Source: M3007 sp038327555 (lineage in GTDB: Bacteria; Bacteroidota; Bacteroidia; Chitinophagales; Saprospiraceae). Taken from it: 34,392 bases of DNA. The notes below the pieces were generated by a model. The model did not search any database, had not been told where the DNA came from, and saw nothing but the letters and a program-made list of their open reading frames with translations. Positions 1 through 7,801 of this stretch are shown here, in pieces; position 1 is the first letter of the stretch; the number at the start of each line of letters is the position of its first letter. The stretch covers positions 1 through 34,392 of the forward strand of contig JBBQLD010000005.1 in assembly GCA_038327555.1 (NCBI GenBank), written 5' to 3'. Position numbers and translations under genes: made by a program.

Positions 1-1
1 T

Positions 2-550
2 AACGAAGACGGCAACACTACCTACGTCCCCCTATTTTATCTAAGTGATGGCCTCCGAACAATGGCAAGGTTGGCAGCCAGCATTGCATACAGATGCGCC
101 GTACTGAATGGACATCATGGGAAAAATGCTGTGAAGGAAAGCCGAGGAATAGTACTGATTGATGAATTGGATATGCACATCCATCCGACTTGGCAAAAAC
201 ATGTCGTGGCAGACTTGAAAAAGGCTTTTCCGAAAATCCAATTCATTGCTACAACCCACTCAGAGCATATCGTTCAATCCTTGGATAGTAATGAATTGAT
301 TAACCTTGATCGTTTGTCAGACGTATCACCAAACGAACTAAGAATTGATGAAGTGGCTACGGAGATTATGGGGGTTGAAAGCCCATATTCCCTTGAAAAT
401 CAGGAGAAATATATGAAAGCCAAAACTTTTTTAGGTAGTCTTAATATGGGCCATACCACTGATGACGAGTTAAAAAATCAGTTGAAGGCTATTTCCGATC
501 CCGGCCTTCGGGCTTTTCTTGAATTGAACAAAATGGCTCAAGGCAAATAA
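2..550 (+). CDS. AAA/ABC-type ATPase, C-terminal part (PtuA-like); 5' end outside window
   Basis: The frame is open from base 2, so the gene starts left of the window; the ATG at 62 is internal. Seen: an ABC-signature-like segment LSDGLRTMARLA at about 46-81, a Walker B plus D-loop (IVLIDELDMHIHP) near 149-187, and a switch histidine in TTHSEH near 253-270. This order is typical of the SMC/RecF-like 'AAA_21' ATPases used by many defence systems. The tail of about 90 residues has no domain I recognise. An HNH nuclease gene starts 9 bases after the stop, the arrangement of Septu (PtuA ATPase plus PtuB nuclease). Inference: it is the NTPase/sensor subunit of a Septu-like system. The Walker A is outside the window, so the subfamily cannot be confirmed; it could also be another OLD- or RloC-like ATPase. 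Confidence 0.85.
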   Translation, partial: NEDGNTTYVPLFYLSDGLRTMARLAASIAYRCAVLNGHHGKNAVKESRGIVLIDELDMHIHPTWQKHVVADLKKAFPKIQFIATTHSEHIVQSLDSNELINLDRLSDVSPNELRIDEVATEIMGVESPYSLENQEKYMKAKTFLGSLNMGHTTDDELKNQLKAISDPGLRAFLELNKMAQGK

Positions 551-559
551 AACCAAATC

Positions 560-1333
560 ATGAGACCACTTGACAAAGGGAAATGCCCAATTGATCCTAA
601 GACAGGGAAGGACATGGTGGTGACCAAGTACGGTCACTGGCGAAAGGAATTGATTTCACGGATTGGAGAGTACTGTGCCTATTGCAATATGCCTATCAAT
701 CAGACTCTGAGTGTAGAACATGTTGTGCCTAAAAACCCTATTCTTGGCCTGCCTGAGGGCTCTTTGTTATCTTGGGGAAATATGCTCCTTGCTTGTGTCC
801 CCTGCAATGGTACAGGGGCTAAAGGGAACAAACCATATAACCCCGTTGATTACTATACACCTGAGGATCACAACCCCTTTCTTGCTTTTTTGATTAATAT
901 CCATCCAATTGAAAAAAGCGCTGCTATAATCGTTCCGCATCCTAATCTGAAAAATGCCCAAATAACAAAAGCAGAAAAGACAATTTGCCTGTTCAAATGG
1001 CAGAAGATTGACCGCCGACCAAACGTGGTCGATTTGAGGTGGAAAAAACGACGCGAAGCAATTGATGCCGTTAATTCAAGTTTCGCCTTATTTCAACAAG
1101 CTCAAAGTTCGGTTACCTACGACGCAACTCAAGCGGCAGAAGCTATTGCACAAATAGCGAAAGGATGGGGCTTTTTCTTACTCTGGTTTTCTGTTTTTTC
1201 TAATGAGCCAACCGTATTGGAAAAATTACTTGATCCTAATATTATCCCCGGAACTGCACAAAACTGCTTTAATAAGCAAAACGGTTTTGTGCCAATTTCG
1301 CGCAATCCAACTCACTTGGCAGATCCGATATAA
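560..1333 (+). CDS. HNH endonuclease, PtuB-like (Septu-type defence effector)
   Basis: A 257-residue protein with a zinc-ribbon HNH core: CxxC at residues 39-42 (CAYC), the His of the HNH motif in VEHVVPK at 52-58, Asn74 in WGNMLLAC, and a second CxxC at 79-82 (CVPC). The N/C/CNxxxGxKGNKP pattern after it is typical of PtuB-family (TIGR02646-like) nucleases. The rest of the protein, about 120 residues, is not recognised. It starts 9 bases after the ATPase gene and is probably co-transcribed with it. In Septu systems PtuB is the DNA-cutting effector held by the PtuA ATPase; that role here is inferred from the pairing. purN follows after only 6 bases, so the system sits directly against a housekeeping gene. 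Confidence 0.85.
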   Translation: MRPLDKGKCPIDPKTGKDMVVTKYGHWRKELISRIGEYCAYCNMPINQTLSVEHVVPKNPILGLPEGSLLSWGNMLLACVPCNGTGAKGNKPYNPVDYYTPEDHNPFLAFLINIHPIEKSAAIIVPHPNLKNAQITKAEKTICLFKWQKIDRRPNVVDLRWKKRREAIDAVNSSFALFQQAQSSVTYDATQAAEAIAQIAKGWGFFLLWFSVFSNEPTVLEKLLDPNIIPGTAQNCFNKQNGFVPISRNPTHLADPI

Positions 1334-1339
1334 TTTCAA

Positions 1340-1915
1340 ATGACAAATATCGCCCTTTTCGCTTCTGGCGGCGGTAGTAACGCCCGAAAAATAATCGAAT
1401 ACTTTGAGGGTTCGTCCCTTGGGCGCGTGGCATTGGTGGTGTCGAATAAGCCAAATGCCGGGGTGCTGGCCATTGCGGCGGAGCATGGAATTCCAACTCA
1501 GATTATTGTTCGTCGGGGCTTTTACGAAACGGAGGAGATCCTGGAGGTATTGGAAAAACAAAAGATAGACTTCGTCGTGCTGGCAGGGTTTCTATGGCTG
1601 GTTCCGGGGTATTTGGTACGGGCATTCCCACGAAGAATGCTCAATATTCACCCTGCATTATTGCCAAAATTTGGCGGTAAAGGCATGTATGGTCACCATG
1701 TACATGAGGCGGTGAAAGCAACTGGCGAGACTGAAACTGGCATGACGATTCATTTCGTAAACGAGCATTATGATGATGGCGATCTGGTTTTTCAGGCTAA
1801 ATGTGCCGTTTCGGTTAAAGACTCGGCGGAGGATATTGCCCGAAATGTGTTGGCTTTAGAACATCGGTTCTTTCCTGAAGTTATCGAGCAAGTAATCTGT
1901 GGGGAAATGGCATAA
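1340..1915 (+). CDS. purN: phosphoribosylglycinamide formyltransferase
   Basis: Catalyses transfer of a formyl group from 10-formyltetrahydrofolate to GAR in cytosolic de novo purine synthesis. The 191-residue length fits the PurN family. Seen: N-terminal nucleotide-binding segment with ASGGGSN at residues 8-14, the catalytic pair Asn102 and His104 in NIHPALLP, the KFGGKGMYG loop common in Bacteroidota PurN, and the conserved acidic residue at 145 in HYDDGD. ATG at 1340 gives a full N-terminus. It begins 6 bases after the HNH gene on the same strand, so it may be read from the defence operon's transcript as well as its own promoter. An inverted repeat at 1920-1990 lies just after the stop. 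No other purine genes are in the window. Confidence 0.95.
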   Translation: MTNIALFASGGGSNARKIIEYFEGSSLGRVALVVSNKPNAGVLAIAAEHGIPTQIIVRRGFYETEEILEVLEKQKIDFVVLAGFLWLVPGYLVRAFPRRMLNIHPALLPKFGGKGMYGHHVHEAVKATGETETGMTIHFVNEHYDDGDLVFQAKCAVSVKDSAEDIARNVLALEHRFFPEVIEQVICGEMA

Positions 1916-1919
1916 ATTT

Positions 1920-1990
1920 ACCGTAGCGGCGCAGAGACGTGGAGTTTTTGTCAACCCAAAAGGAACGCTGCGCCTTTGCGCCGCTGCGGT
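1920..1990. repeat. imperfect inverted repeat after purN; possible bidirectional terminator
   Basis: Arms at 1920-1936 (ACCGTAGCGGCGCAGAG) and 1974-1990 pair at 15 of 17 positions across a 37-base loop. It sits between purN and the convergent DUF4139 remnant. GC-rich arms of the type 'GCGGCGCAGAG' look like a dispersed intergenic repeat; a role in ending both transcripts is inferred. Confidence 0.5.
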
Positions 1991-2048
1991 GAAAAATGCT
2001 TCGGAATATAGTAATTTTGTTCCCTGAATTTGAAAAGCATGGCAAACA

Positions 2049-2447
2049 TTATAGACCTATCGCAGCTTGAGCTGAATAGCACATATACCTACGCTGGTAA
2101 GTAAAGCGCACACGCTTGCTTTGATTCGCAGGGATTTCAATCTCCCATTTTAATTTTCCAAACTCCTCGTTGTCGGTAGCTCCTTCATGCTCACCTAATT
2201 CTACTACAATTTCTTTTTGCCGCGAAACAGGAACCTGATCCAATATATCTACCTTTATTGGGATGGATTTATTGTTTTTAACGACAATTTCGTAGGTATA
2301 GGTCTCTTTAATGGTATTGCTAAACACCTTGCGTCGTTCCGTAAAATCTTTGGATTGCACCCGTTTGACCGTGATTTGTTCATCTCGGCCTAAGGAAAGC
2401 AAGAGTGTGTCAGCGACCGTTTGTGGATTCACCGTGTATCTAGGCAA
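2049..2447 (-). pseudogene. DUF4139 C-terminal fragment, truncated at both ends
   Basis: The translation carries the end of a DUF4139 domain (the C-terminal domain of 'mucoidy inhibitor MuiA-like' proteins): VADTLLLSLGRDEQITVKR, then KETYTYEIVVKN, ILDQVPVS and a GKLKWEIEIPANQSKRVRFTY stretch. Full-length members are about 500 to 650 residues; only about 125 remain. There is no ATG: a TTG at 2447 is the only plausible start and an in-frame stop lies 9 bases upstream. The family's usual last strand (a KYPK-like ending) is replaced by an unrelated tail, RRYMCYSAQAAIGL. The upstream end abuts the stop of the AntA-like gene, suggesting a recombination junction near 2440. It may still be translated by coupling, but I read it as a gene remnant. 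Confidence 0.7.
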
Positions 2448-2775
2448 AAAGATTCATCTGCCCATTATGCGCAAGTACGTCAAGCAGGCGGGCATATTTG
2501 AGCTTATCCTTGCTATTGGTGCGCAAAGCAATCAGTTTGGCAAGCTCTAACGTAAGGTAGAAATCTTCAAGCGGCTCCCCTGGACGGGGTCGTTTAGCAA
2601 AATCACGGTAAGGCAGCGGGCGGCGTATTCCGTCGCCGAATTCATACACATCGCGCAACCAACGTCGAATTTGTGTTCCATACTGCCGCACAGGGAGCTT
2701 GAGTGTGGCATGGAGACTAGAGGCGATTACTACTTTCGTCCCTTTTTTGCTTTCAAAAACTTCAAGTTGTGACAT
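2440..2775 (-). CDS. small protein with AntA/AntB-like antirepressor domain
   Basis: A 111-residue protein, ATG at 2775. Its layout resembles the AntA/AntB antirepressor domain of phages: a 'VVIASSLH' segment where the family has V-x-A-R-E-L-H, an 'IRRWLRDVYEF' segment where it has W-I-x-x-R-(x)3-Y-x-F, then a charged linker and 'DFYLTLELAKLIALRTNSK' where it has DY-x-LTLDMAKELAM-(x)3-N-x-K. This is similarity by eye, not a search. In phages such proteins counter a repressor; here the role is unknown. It has a near-perfect Bacteroidota promoter at 2818-2848 and overlaps the DUF4139 remnant's frame by 8 bases. Together with the neighbouring Septu-like pair it marks this stretch as accessory. 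Confidence 0.6.
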   Translation of the reverse strand: MSQLEVFESKKGTKVVIASSLHATLKLPVRQYGTQIRRWLRDVYEFGDGIRRPLPYRDFAKRPRPGEPLEDFYLTLELAKLIALRTNSKDKLKYARLLDVLAHNGQMNLFA

Positions 2776-2817
2776 AACCTGTTTGTTTAGATACCTTGTA
2801 TAGGGTCAAATACGCCA

Positions 2818-2848
2818 CAAAAATAAACAAGTTGTTTTTAACTACAAA
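2818..2848 (-). promoter_or_regulatory. Bacteroidota-type promoter for the AntA-like gene
   Basis: Read on the minus strand: TTTG (2848-2845), a spacer of exactly 19 bases, then TATTTTTG (2825-2818), which matches the Bacteroidota primary-sigma consensus TTTG-N19-TAnnTTTG. Expected transcript start is near 2811, giving a leader of about 36 bases before the ATG at 2775. Confidence 0.7.
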
Positions 2849-3198
2849 ATGTTTTACGTAATTTTTTTTAAATATTTATGGTTGGTCTAATTTATTAAGC
2901 TCGCGCTGGTGCTTCCTCAGGCCAAAAAGTAATGTATTTAGCCAGAGGATGCACTAGTTGACTTGGACTATTAGTGGTTATGTCAAACAAAATAAAATCC
3001 CGAAACGCGCCTTCTCCCGGTCTCCTGCTTTTGCTATAAAATCGAGGGAATTAAGCTCTTGGTCGAATCTTATTCTAAAAAGCAGGAGCTTTTGCTCTCT
3101 TTGCGAAACAATGTTTCAAAGCCTCTGTTTTTTGAAGCCTTCTACTCGCCCTGATTGCTAACCCATCAGGTCTTTTCCGCCAAGTCTTTTTAACACAC
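2849..3198. other. gene-free stretch upstream of the TonB receptor
   Basis: About 350 bases with no convincing gene. On the minus strand 2895-3050 is open for about 51 codons and ends in a protein-like string (LAKYITFWPEEAPARA), which could be the worn tail of a lost gene but has no start codon or recognisable domain. I could not find a canonical TTTG-N19-TAnnTTTG promoter for the receptor gene here, and there is no Shine-Dalgarno site before its ATG at 3199. Confidence 0.4.
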
Positions 3199-5538
3199 AT
3201 GAACTACTCCCTATTATGCCACTTTCTATTGCTGTTCCCTATCGTTGGGGCAGCGCAAAATGCCACCGTAAGTGGTACGCTACGCGATAGCCAAAATGGC
3301 GAAACACTCATCGGCGCCACCGTTCAAGCCCCTGGCCTAGGCAAAGGCAATGCCAGCAATGAATATGGGTTTTATTCCCTCTCTATTCCCGAAGGAGTCG
3401 ATTCGGTGTCGCTGCGGTTTGCTTACATCGGATACCAAACACAGACCTTGAAAGTGCTACCTCGTGGTGCAATCAAATTTGACATTGAGTTGCTTCCCGT
3501 TGGCTCATTGCTTGAAGAAGTAGTGATAAAAGCCAATGGATTGGACGAAAAACGCAAAAGCACCGAAATGTCTACCTCTACCATTACCACGCGAGAGGTA
3601 AAGGCGCTGCCTGCTTTGTTTGGTGAGGCCGACATTATTAAAATTTTGCAGCTCAAACCTGGTATTACTCCCGGCTCAGAGGGAACAACCGGTCTTTTTG
3701 TTCGAGGAGGTAACAATGACCAAAATCTAATCGTGCTTGATGAGGCGGTGGTATACAATGCCAATCACTTATTTGGCTTTTTCAGCACATTCAATTCTGA
3801 TGCTGTAAAAGATTTGAAAGTGTATAAAGGCGGTTTCCCAGCACAATACGGCGGGCGTTTATCTTCCGTAATCGATGTGCGTATGAAAGAAGGAAACAGC
3901 AAAAAACTGAGTGGTACGGGCGGAATAGGGATCATTTCCAGCCGATTGACCATTGAAGGGCCAATTCAAAAAGACAAGTCCTCGTTTATCGTGAGCGGTC
4001 GGCGCACTTATGCCGATATTATTACTGAACAGGTAAATAAAGCAAATGAAGGCAAAGCAGGCTACAACAAAATCCCACGCTACTATTTCTACGATCTCAA
4101 TACGAAAGTCAATTTCAAACTTTCTGACAAAGACCGGCTCTATTTGAGTGGCTACTTTGGACGCGATGTTTTTACCTTCAGGGATCCTACATTCGATTTC
4201 CGATTTGATTGGGGAAATGCAACGGGATCGGCGCGTTGGAACCACGTTTTTGGCCCAAAACTCTTTGCCAATACTACCTTTACCTTCTCCGATTATCGGT
4301 ACAAAATCCAAAATGAGCTGCAAGGATTTTCCTTCAGACTGGGCAGTAATGTAAAAGATGCGAACACAAAAGCAGATTTTTACTGGCAACCCAACAATAA
4401 CCACACCGTGCGTTTTGGTGCAAATATTACCTACCACGATTTTATTACCGCACGCCTCAAAGCTGGCAGCGATGATGGTCGGGTACGTTTCGAAGCCGGA
4501 CGTGATTTCAATGGCTGGGAATATGGTGCTTATGTTGCAGATGAGTGGGCGATCAAACGCCTAAAACTGAATTACGGCTTGCGCCTTTCAATGTGGCAGA
4601 ATGACCCCGCATTTTATGCCAATATCGAACCACGTTTGGCGGCTAACTATGAGGTGAATGACCACCTTTCAATAAAGGCCTCTTACGCTCGTATGAACCA
4701 ATACGTGCATTTATTGGCTAGCAGTGGTCTTTCTTTGCCTACTGATATTTGGTATCCAACAACGGAAGGCGTAAAGCCAGAAATTAGCGATCAAGTTGCG
4801 ATTGGTACCTCTTATCTCATTGGAGACCAAGTACTTGTAACTTGGGAGGCCTGGTACAAATGGCTTCAAAATTCCGTAGATTTCAAAGATGGCGCCGAAC
4901 TTTTTGGCAACAACGACCTTGAAAACGAACTTGCCATCGGTCGAGGGTATGCCTATAGTCCATTGGAACTAGAAATCGAAAAAAAGGAAGGAAGGCTTAC
5001 TGGCTGGATTGGATACACCCTTGCCTGGGTACGCCGAGGTGATTTTCCTGGAATTGACAATGGCGCTTTTTTCCCGCCAAGACACGATACGCGGCACAAC
5101 CTCAGCGTAGTGGCGCTTTGGGATGCCTACAAATGGAAGAAAAGAGGGAAAGATAAATCGCTACAAATTACGGCCACGTTCGTGTACACTTCTGGATATC
5201 CGGCCTGGTTGCCGGGTGGCCGGGCGTCTTTTATTGACTTCCCGGGTGCTCAACCTCAGTTTGTAGTGCCAATTTATGGCCCGCGCAATACTTTCCGTTA
5301 TCCAGCCTATACGCGTACCGATATTGGTGTTGTATACAAATGGAAAAAGAGAAATGGCTTTGAAAACGACTTGACGCTCAGCGTATTCAATGCCACCGAT
5401 CGCCGAAATCCATATTTCATCACCATTGCGGTAGAAACCCAAACAACCCCGTTAGGCGAAGTACCGTTTGAAATCAAGGCCAGACAAGTGTCTTTATTCC
5501 CTATATTGCCTAGTTTGACTTGGAATTTCAAGTTTTAG
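3199..5538 (+). CDS. TonB-dependent outer-membrane receptor with carboxypeptidase-like N-terminal domain
   Basis: A 779-residue outer-membrane importer powered by TonB-ExbBD. Seen: signal peptide at residues 1-19 ending at GAAQ; a carboxypeptidase-regulatory-like beta-sandwich at about 21-108 (VSGTLRDSQNGETLIGATV, then FAYIGYQTQTLKV); a plug domain at about 125-235 with GLFVRGGNNDQNLIVLDEA and the plug end GGFPAQYGGRLSSVIDV; then a beta-barrel rich in alternating aromatic residues ending in LTWNFKF, with the C-terminal Phe typical of outer-membrane barrels. It lacks the length (about 1000) and features of SusC. The DUF4249 lipoprotein gene follows after 41 bases, a common pairing in Bacteroidota. 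The substrate cannot be told from sequence. Confidence 0.93.
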   Translation: MNYSLLCHFLLLFPIVGAAQNATVSGTLRDSQNGETLIGATVQAPGLGKGNASNEYGFYSLSIPEGVDSVSLRFAYIGYQTQTLKVLPRGAIKFDIELLPVGSLLEEVVIKANGLDEKRKSTEMSTSTITTREVKALPALFGEADIIKILQLKPGITPGSEGTTGLFVRGGNNDQNLIVLDEAVVYNANHLFGFFSTFNSDAVKDLKVYKGGFPAQYGGRLSSVIDVRMKEGNSKKLSGTGGIGIISSRLTIEGPIQKDKSSFIVSGRRTYADIITEQVNKANEGKAGYNKIPRYYFYDLNTKVNFKLSDKDRLYLSGYFGRDVFTFRDPTFDFRFDWGNATGSARWNHVFGPKLFANTTFTFSDYRYKIQNELQGFSFRLGSNVKDANTKADFYWQPNNNHTVRFGANITYHDFITARLKAGSDDGRVRFEAGRDFNGWEYGAYVADEWAIKRLKLNYGLRLSMWQNDPAFYANIEPRLAANYEVNDHLSIKASYARMNQYVHLLASSGLSLPTDIWYPTTEGVKPEISDQVAIGTSYLIGDQVLVTWEAWYKWLQNSVDFKDGAELFGNNDLENELAIGRGYAYSPLELEIEKKEGRLTGWIGYTLAWVRRGDFPGIDNGAFFPPRHDTRHNLSVVALWDAYKWKKRGKDKSLQITATFVYTSGYPAWLPGGRASFIDFPGAQPQFVVPIYGPRNTFRYPAYTRTDIGVVYKWKKRNGFENDLTLSVFNATDRRNPYFITIAVETQTTPLGEVPFEIKARQVSLFPILPSLTWNFKF

Positions 5539-5579
5539 GATTATCCCACACAACGCCACGGCGACACAACCTTTAAATT

Positions 5580-6431
5580 ATGAAAAATACCTTGCTAAAA
5601 AATATCCTCCCCATTTCCGCAGTGCTGCTTTTTATGGCTTGTAACCTTACAAAAGACGTGGAAATTGACCTGCCCGAATACAATCGTCAACCCGTGGTGG
5701 AATGCTATCTCGAACCGGGAAAACCCTTTCGTTTGCTCATGACCCGTAGCTACGCCTTCTTTGACACTTTGGGACTGAGTTCTAATTTTGTTCAAAATGC
5801 TTTGCTGGATGGCGCTTTGGTCACCATATCTTATAATGGGGGAACAGATACCCTCAAGAATCAGTTGACCATCGTCCCCAATCCAATTAAAATCTTCAAC
5901 TATGTGGGTACAAATCTGGTACCAGGGGCGCCAGGCACTGAATTCACCCTCAATATCCGCTTAGCAGATGGCGGAGAAATAAGCGGAACCACCACCATGC
6001 TTTCGGTTGTAAAAGTGGATAGTGTCGTCGTAGAATTTAACCCCGATATTGACTCCCTGGCCCGGATGCTGACTTACATCACGGACGATCTTAGTCAGCC
6101 AAATTTTTACCGCAGAATGTTGAATTTCAGTTCTTTGGATAGTTTTCCAGATCAGGATTTCATTCTTACCGATCGTTTTTCAGTTACCTCGCTGATTGCT
6201 TTTGGTACGGGCTACGAATTGAAAGAAGGGGACACTATTTTTAATACGATTTTTCACATTACCCGTGATTACTACGACTTTAAGGAGAGTGTTGATCTAG
6301 CTGTGTTTGGCAATATAAACCCGTTTGCCCAGCCTTCTCCGATCAAAAGCAATGTGCGCGGTTCGGCTAATCCCGTGGGCATTTTTGCGCCTTTGGTGTT
6401 TGATCGGGATACTACGATTGTGCGTAAGTGA
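5580..6431 (+). CDS. DUF4249 family lipoprotein, partner of the TonB receptor
   Basis: A 283-residue exported lipoprotein. The N-terminus has a charged start and hydrophobic run ending in a lipobox with Cys21 (LLFMAC). The next segment, with VEIDLPEYNRQPVVECYLEPGKPFRLLMTRS, is the signature opening of DUF4249 proteins, and the end (GSANPVGIFAPLVFDRDTT) resembles the family's C-terminal strand. DUF4249 genes usually follow TonB receptors of this class, as here (41-base gap), so it probably works at the outer-membrane surface with the receptor in uptake, by analogy with SusD-like partners. No function has been shown for the family that I can cite. It ends at an inverted repeat. Confidence 0.88.
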   Translation: MKNTLLKNILPISAVLLFMACNLTKDVEIDLPEYNRQPVVECYLEPGKPFRLLMTRSYAFFDTLGLSSNFVQNALLDGALVTISYNGGTDTLKNQLTIVPNPIKIFNYVGTNLVPGAPGTEFTLNIRLADGGEISGTTTMLSVVKVDSVVVEFNPDIDSLARMLTYITDDLSQPNFYRRMLNFSSLDSFPDQDFILTDRFSVTSLIAFGTGYELKEGDTIFNTIFHITRDYYDFKESVDLAVFGNINPFAQPSPIKSNVRGSANPVGIFAPLVFDRDTTIVRK

Positions 6432-6532
6432 TTTTTTGACAGGATTTACTGAATAAACAGGATTTAATAGGGGGGAAATTTGACAGGTTCTCCCTTATTA
6501 AATCCTATTTATCCTGTAAATCCTGTCAAAAA
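6432..6532. terminator. long inverted repeat between convergent genes; likely bidirectional terminator
   Basis: Arms at about 6432-6471 and 6493-6532 (each starting or ending with TTTTTGACAGGATTTAC or its complement) pair at roughly 35 of 40 positions around a 21-base loop. It begins one base after the DUF4249 stop and lies 38 bases from the end of the convergent DUF4252 gene. The arms contain the word CAGGATTTA more than once, like the other word repeats of this window. Confidence 0.6.
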
Positions 6533-6569
6533 TGGTTTGTCAATTATGCGCAGACCAGTATCGAATAGC

Positions 6570-7103
6570 TCAGGCTCGAATCACAGGTACTTTAGGCAAT
6601 TTGGGAATCGTAACGCCCCCATCTTTCTTTTTGCCTTCCTTTTGAGATTTTTCAATCAAGCGATTAATCTCGTCCAGTCGGAATTTGCCCTTAACGGTCA
6701 CCAAGCCCGCGCCTTCTGGAGAGCTAAATAGCACCACGACTTTTTTGATGGTACTTCGCCTTGATTTAGCCAGGATACGCACATTGGTTTTTCCTGAACG
6801 AACGGTGACCAATTCGTCCAGGCCACGACGTTTTGACTTGCGGACAAATTTCTTCAAGTTCCGAGAACTAAAAGGACTTGCATCCTCAAAAAACAGTACC
6901 CGAGCTTTTCGGATTTTGCGCACGAGCTTACGGTCAGCCTTTTCGTCTACAAATGAGGCTCCGACAAAAGTAGCCCAGCGAGGCACACTCACCGCGATGG
7001 CGCCATCGTAGTCTTTGTATTTCCAGTACAAACCAAAGTCTTGCGCTTGTAAAGCATTGATCGTCAGGAAAAAAGCGATAAATAACTGGATTGCTTTCAA
7101 CAT
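6570..7103 (-). CDS. DUF4252-family exported protein (second copy)
   Basis: A 177-residue protein with a signal peptide (hydrophobic 3-18, cleavage after LQAQ). The body aligns by eye with the DUF4252 domain and with the gene just upstream: RKIRKARVLFFEDA, then LVTVRSGKTNVRILAKSRR, VVVLFSSPEGAGLVTVKGKF and LDEINRLIEK. It is unusually basic, with a Lys-rich tail. It is the last gene of the sigma factor operon, 6 bases after the previous stop. DUF4252 proteins typically travel with ECF sigma factors in Bacteroidota; their molecular role is not known to me. Periplasmic location is inferred from the signal peptide. Confidence 0.82.
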   Translation of the reverse strand: MLKAIQLFIAFFLTINALQAQDFGLYWKYKDYDGAIAVSVPRWATFVGASFVDEKADRKLVRKIRKARVLFFEDASPFSSRNLKKFVRKSKRRGLDELVTVRSGKTNVRILAKSRRSTIKKVVVLFSSPEGAGLVTVKGKFRLDEINRLIEKSQKEGKKKDGGVTIPKLPKVPVIRA

Positions 7104-7109
7104 TGGTTT

Positions 7110-7637
7110 TTAGTGTTTGGTGGTTTTTATTTTTTCCAATTGATCAGCTCCTTTCACGTCCAGGACTTTAGCTAGCGAGGAAATCTTGTCCAGATCAATT
7201 TTGCCCGTAAAGCTCAGCAGCACGAATTCATCCGGCTTGCCGACCAACAAAAGCAACTCTTCAATGATATTGCCAGTGTCCTTAGTCCAAATGCGCACGT
7301 GTTCTTCTTTGTCTCGTACGGTGAGTAATTCAGAATACTCGTTGGTTGGTACTTTTGAAAGGGCCGTTTTGTAGAGGGCAACACCGTCGGTGATGCTATC
7401 TGCAACGAGTACCCGCAGGCCACCGAGGTCTTTCACTACTTCACGGATGTTGTTCCAGTCTTCGTCGTCTGTTTCGATCTTTGCGGCGAGTTGGAAGAGT
7501 TTTGGGGCGATATACACCACTGTAAAACGCTCGTCTTCAGCGTATTGCTCAAAAAAACGCGTAATCGCGTCGTTCTGCGCGGAGGCAGAGAAAGCTCCTG
7601 CAAAAAGGAAGAGCATCGAAAAAAATAGATGTTTCAT
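7110..7637 (-). CDS. DUF4252 domain protein, exported
   Basis: A 175-residue protein with signal peptide (residues 1-20, cleavage after ASAQ). The mature part is a clear DUF4252 domain: NDAITRFFEQYAEDERFTVVYIAPKLFQL, GGLRVLVADS, YSELLTVRDKEEHVRIW, IIEELLLLVGKPDEFVLLSFTGKIDLDKISSLAKVL. The 'EELLLLVGKxDEFVLLSFxGxIDLxKIS' strand is the family hallmark. It is third in the operon sigma – anti-sigma-like – DUF4252 – DUF4252, and is separated from the second gene by 164 bases that carry a word repeat at 7744-7799. Role unknown; the pairing implies an envelope function under control of the ECF sigma factor. Confidence 0.9.
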   Translation of the reverse strand: MKHLFFSMLFLFAGAFSASAQNDAITRFFEQYAEDERFTVVYIAPKLFQLAAKIETDDEDWNNIREVVKDLGGLRVLVADSITDGVALYKTALSKVPTNEYSELLTVRDKEEHVRIWTKDTGNIIEELLLLVGKPDEFVLLSFTGKIDLDKISSLAKVLDVKGADQLEKIKTTKH

Positions 7638-7743
7638 AGCTTGAAAAAAATAGTGTGACTGATTGATAAATGAATGATTTTTGATGTTTTCCTTCCTTTA
7701 CCTTCCAACCAGCCAAGACAAGACCAGCAGAAGCGAAAGTGAT

Positions 7744-7799
7744 TGAACTTGAAACTTAAGAACTTGAAACTTAAGAACTTGAAACTTGAAACTTAAGAA
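7744..7799. repeat. 15-base word repeat (AACTTGAAACTTAAG)
   Basis: Three direct copies of a 15-base unit AACTTGAAACTTAAG, the last with an extra inserted half unit, ending 2 bases before the stop codon of the anti-sigma-like gene. It lies inside the sigma factor operon, in the spacer before the first DUF4252 gene. Confidence 0.8.
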
Positions 7800-7801
7800 C
7801 C

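Noticed and set aside
2895..3050. Minus-strand open tract of about 51 codons with a protein-like tail
   Set aside because: No start codon and no recognisable family; kept only as a note in the gap description.
2958..3161. Plus-strand open frame of 67 codons
   Set aside because: Low-complexity translation with no domain, no promoter and poor codon use; it overlaps an equally open minus-strand tract.
3859..4437. Minus-strand open frame of 192 codons
   Set aside because: Shadow of the TonB receptor's barrel region.
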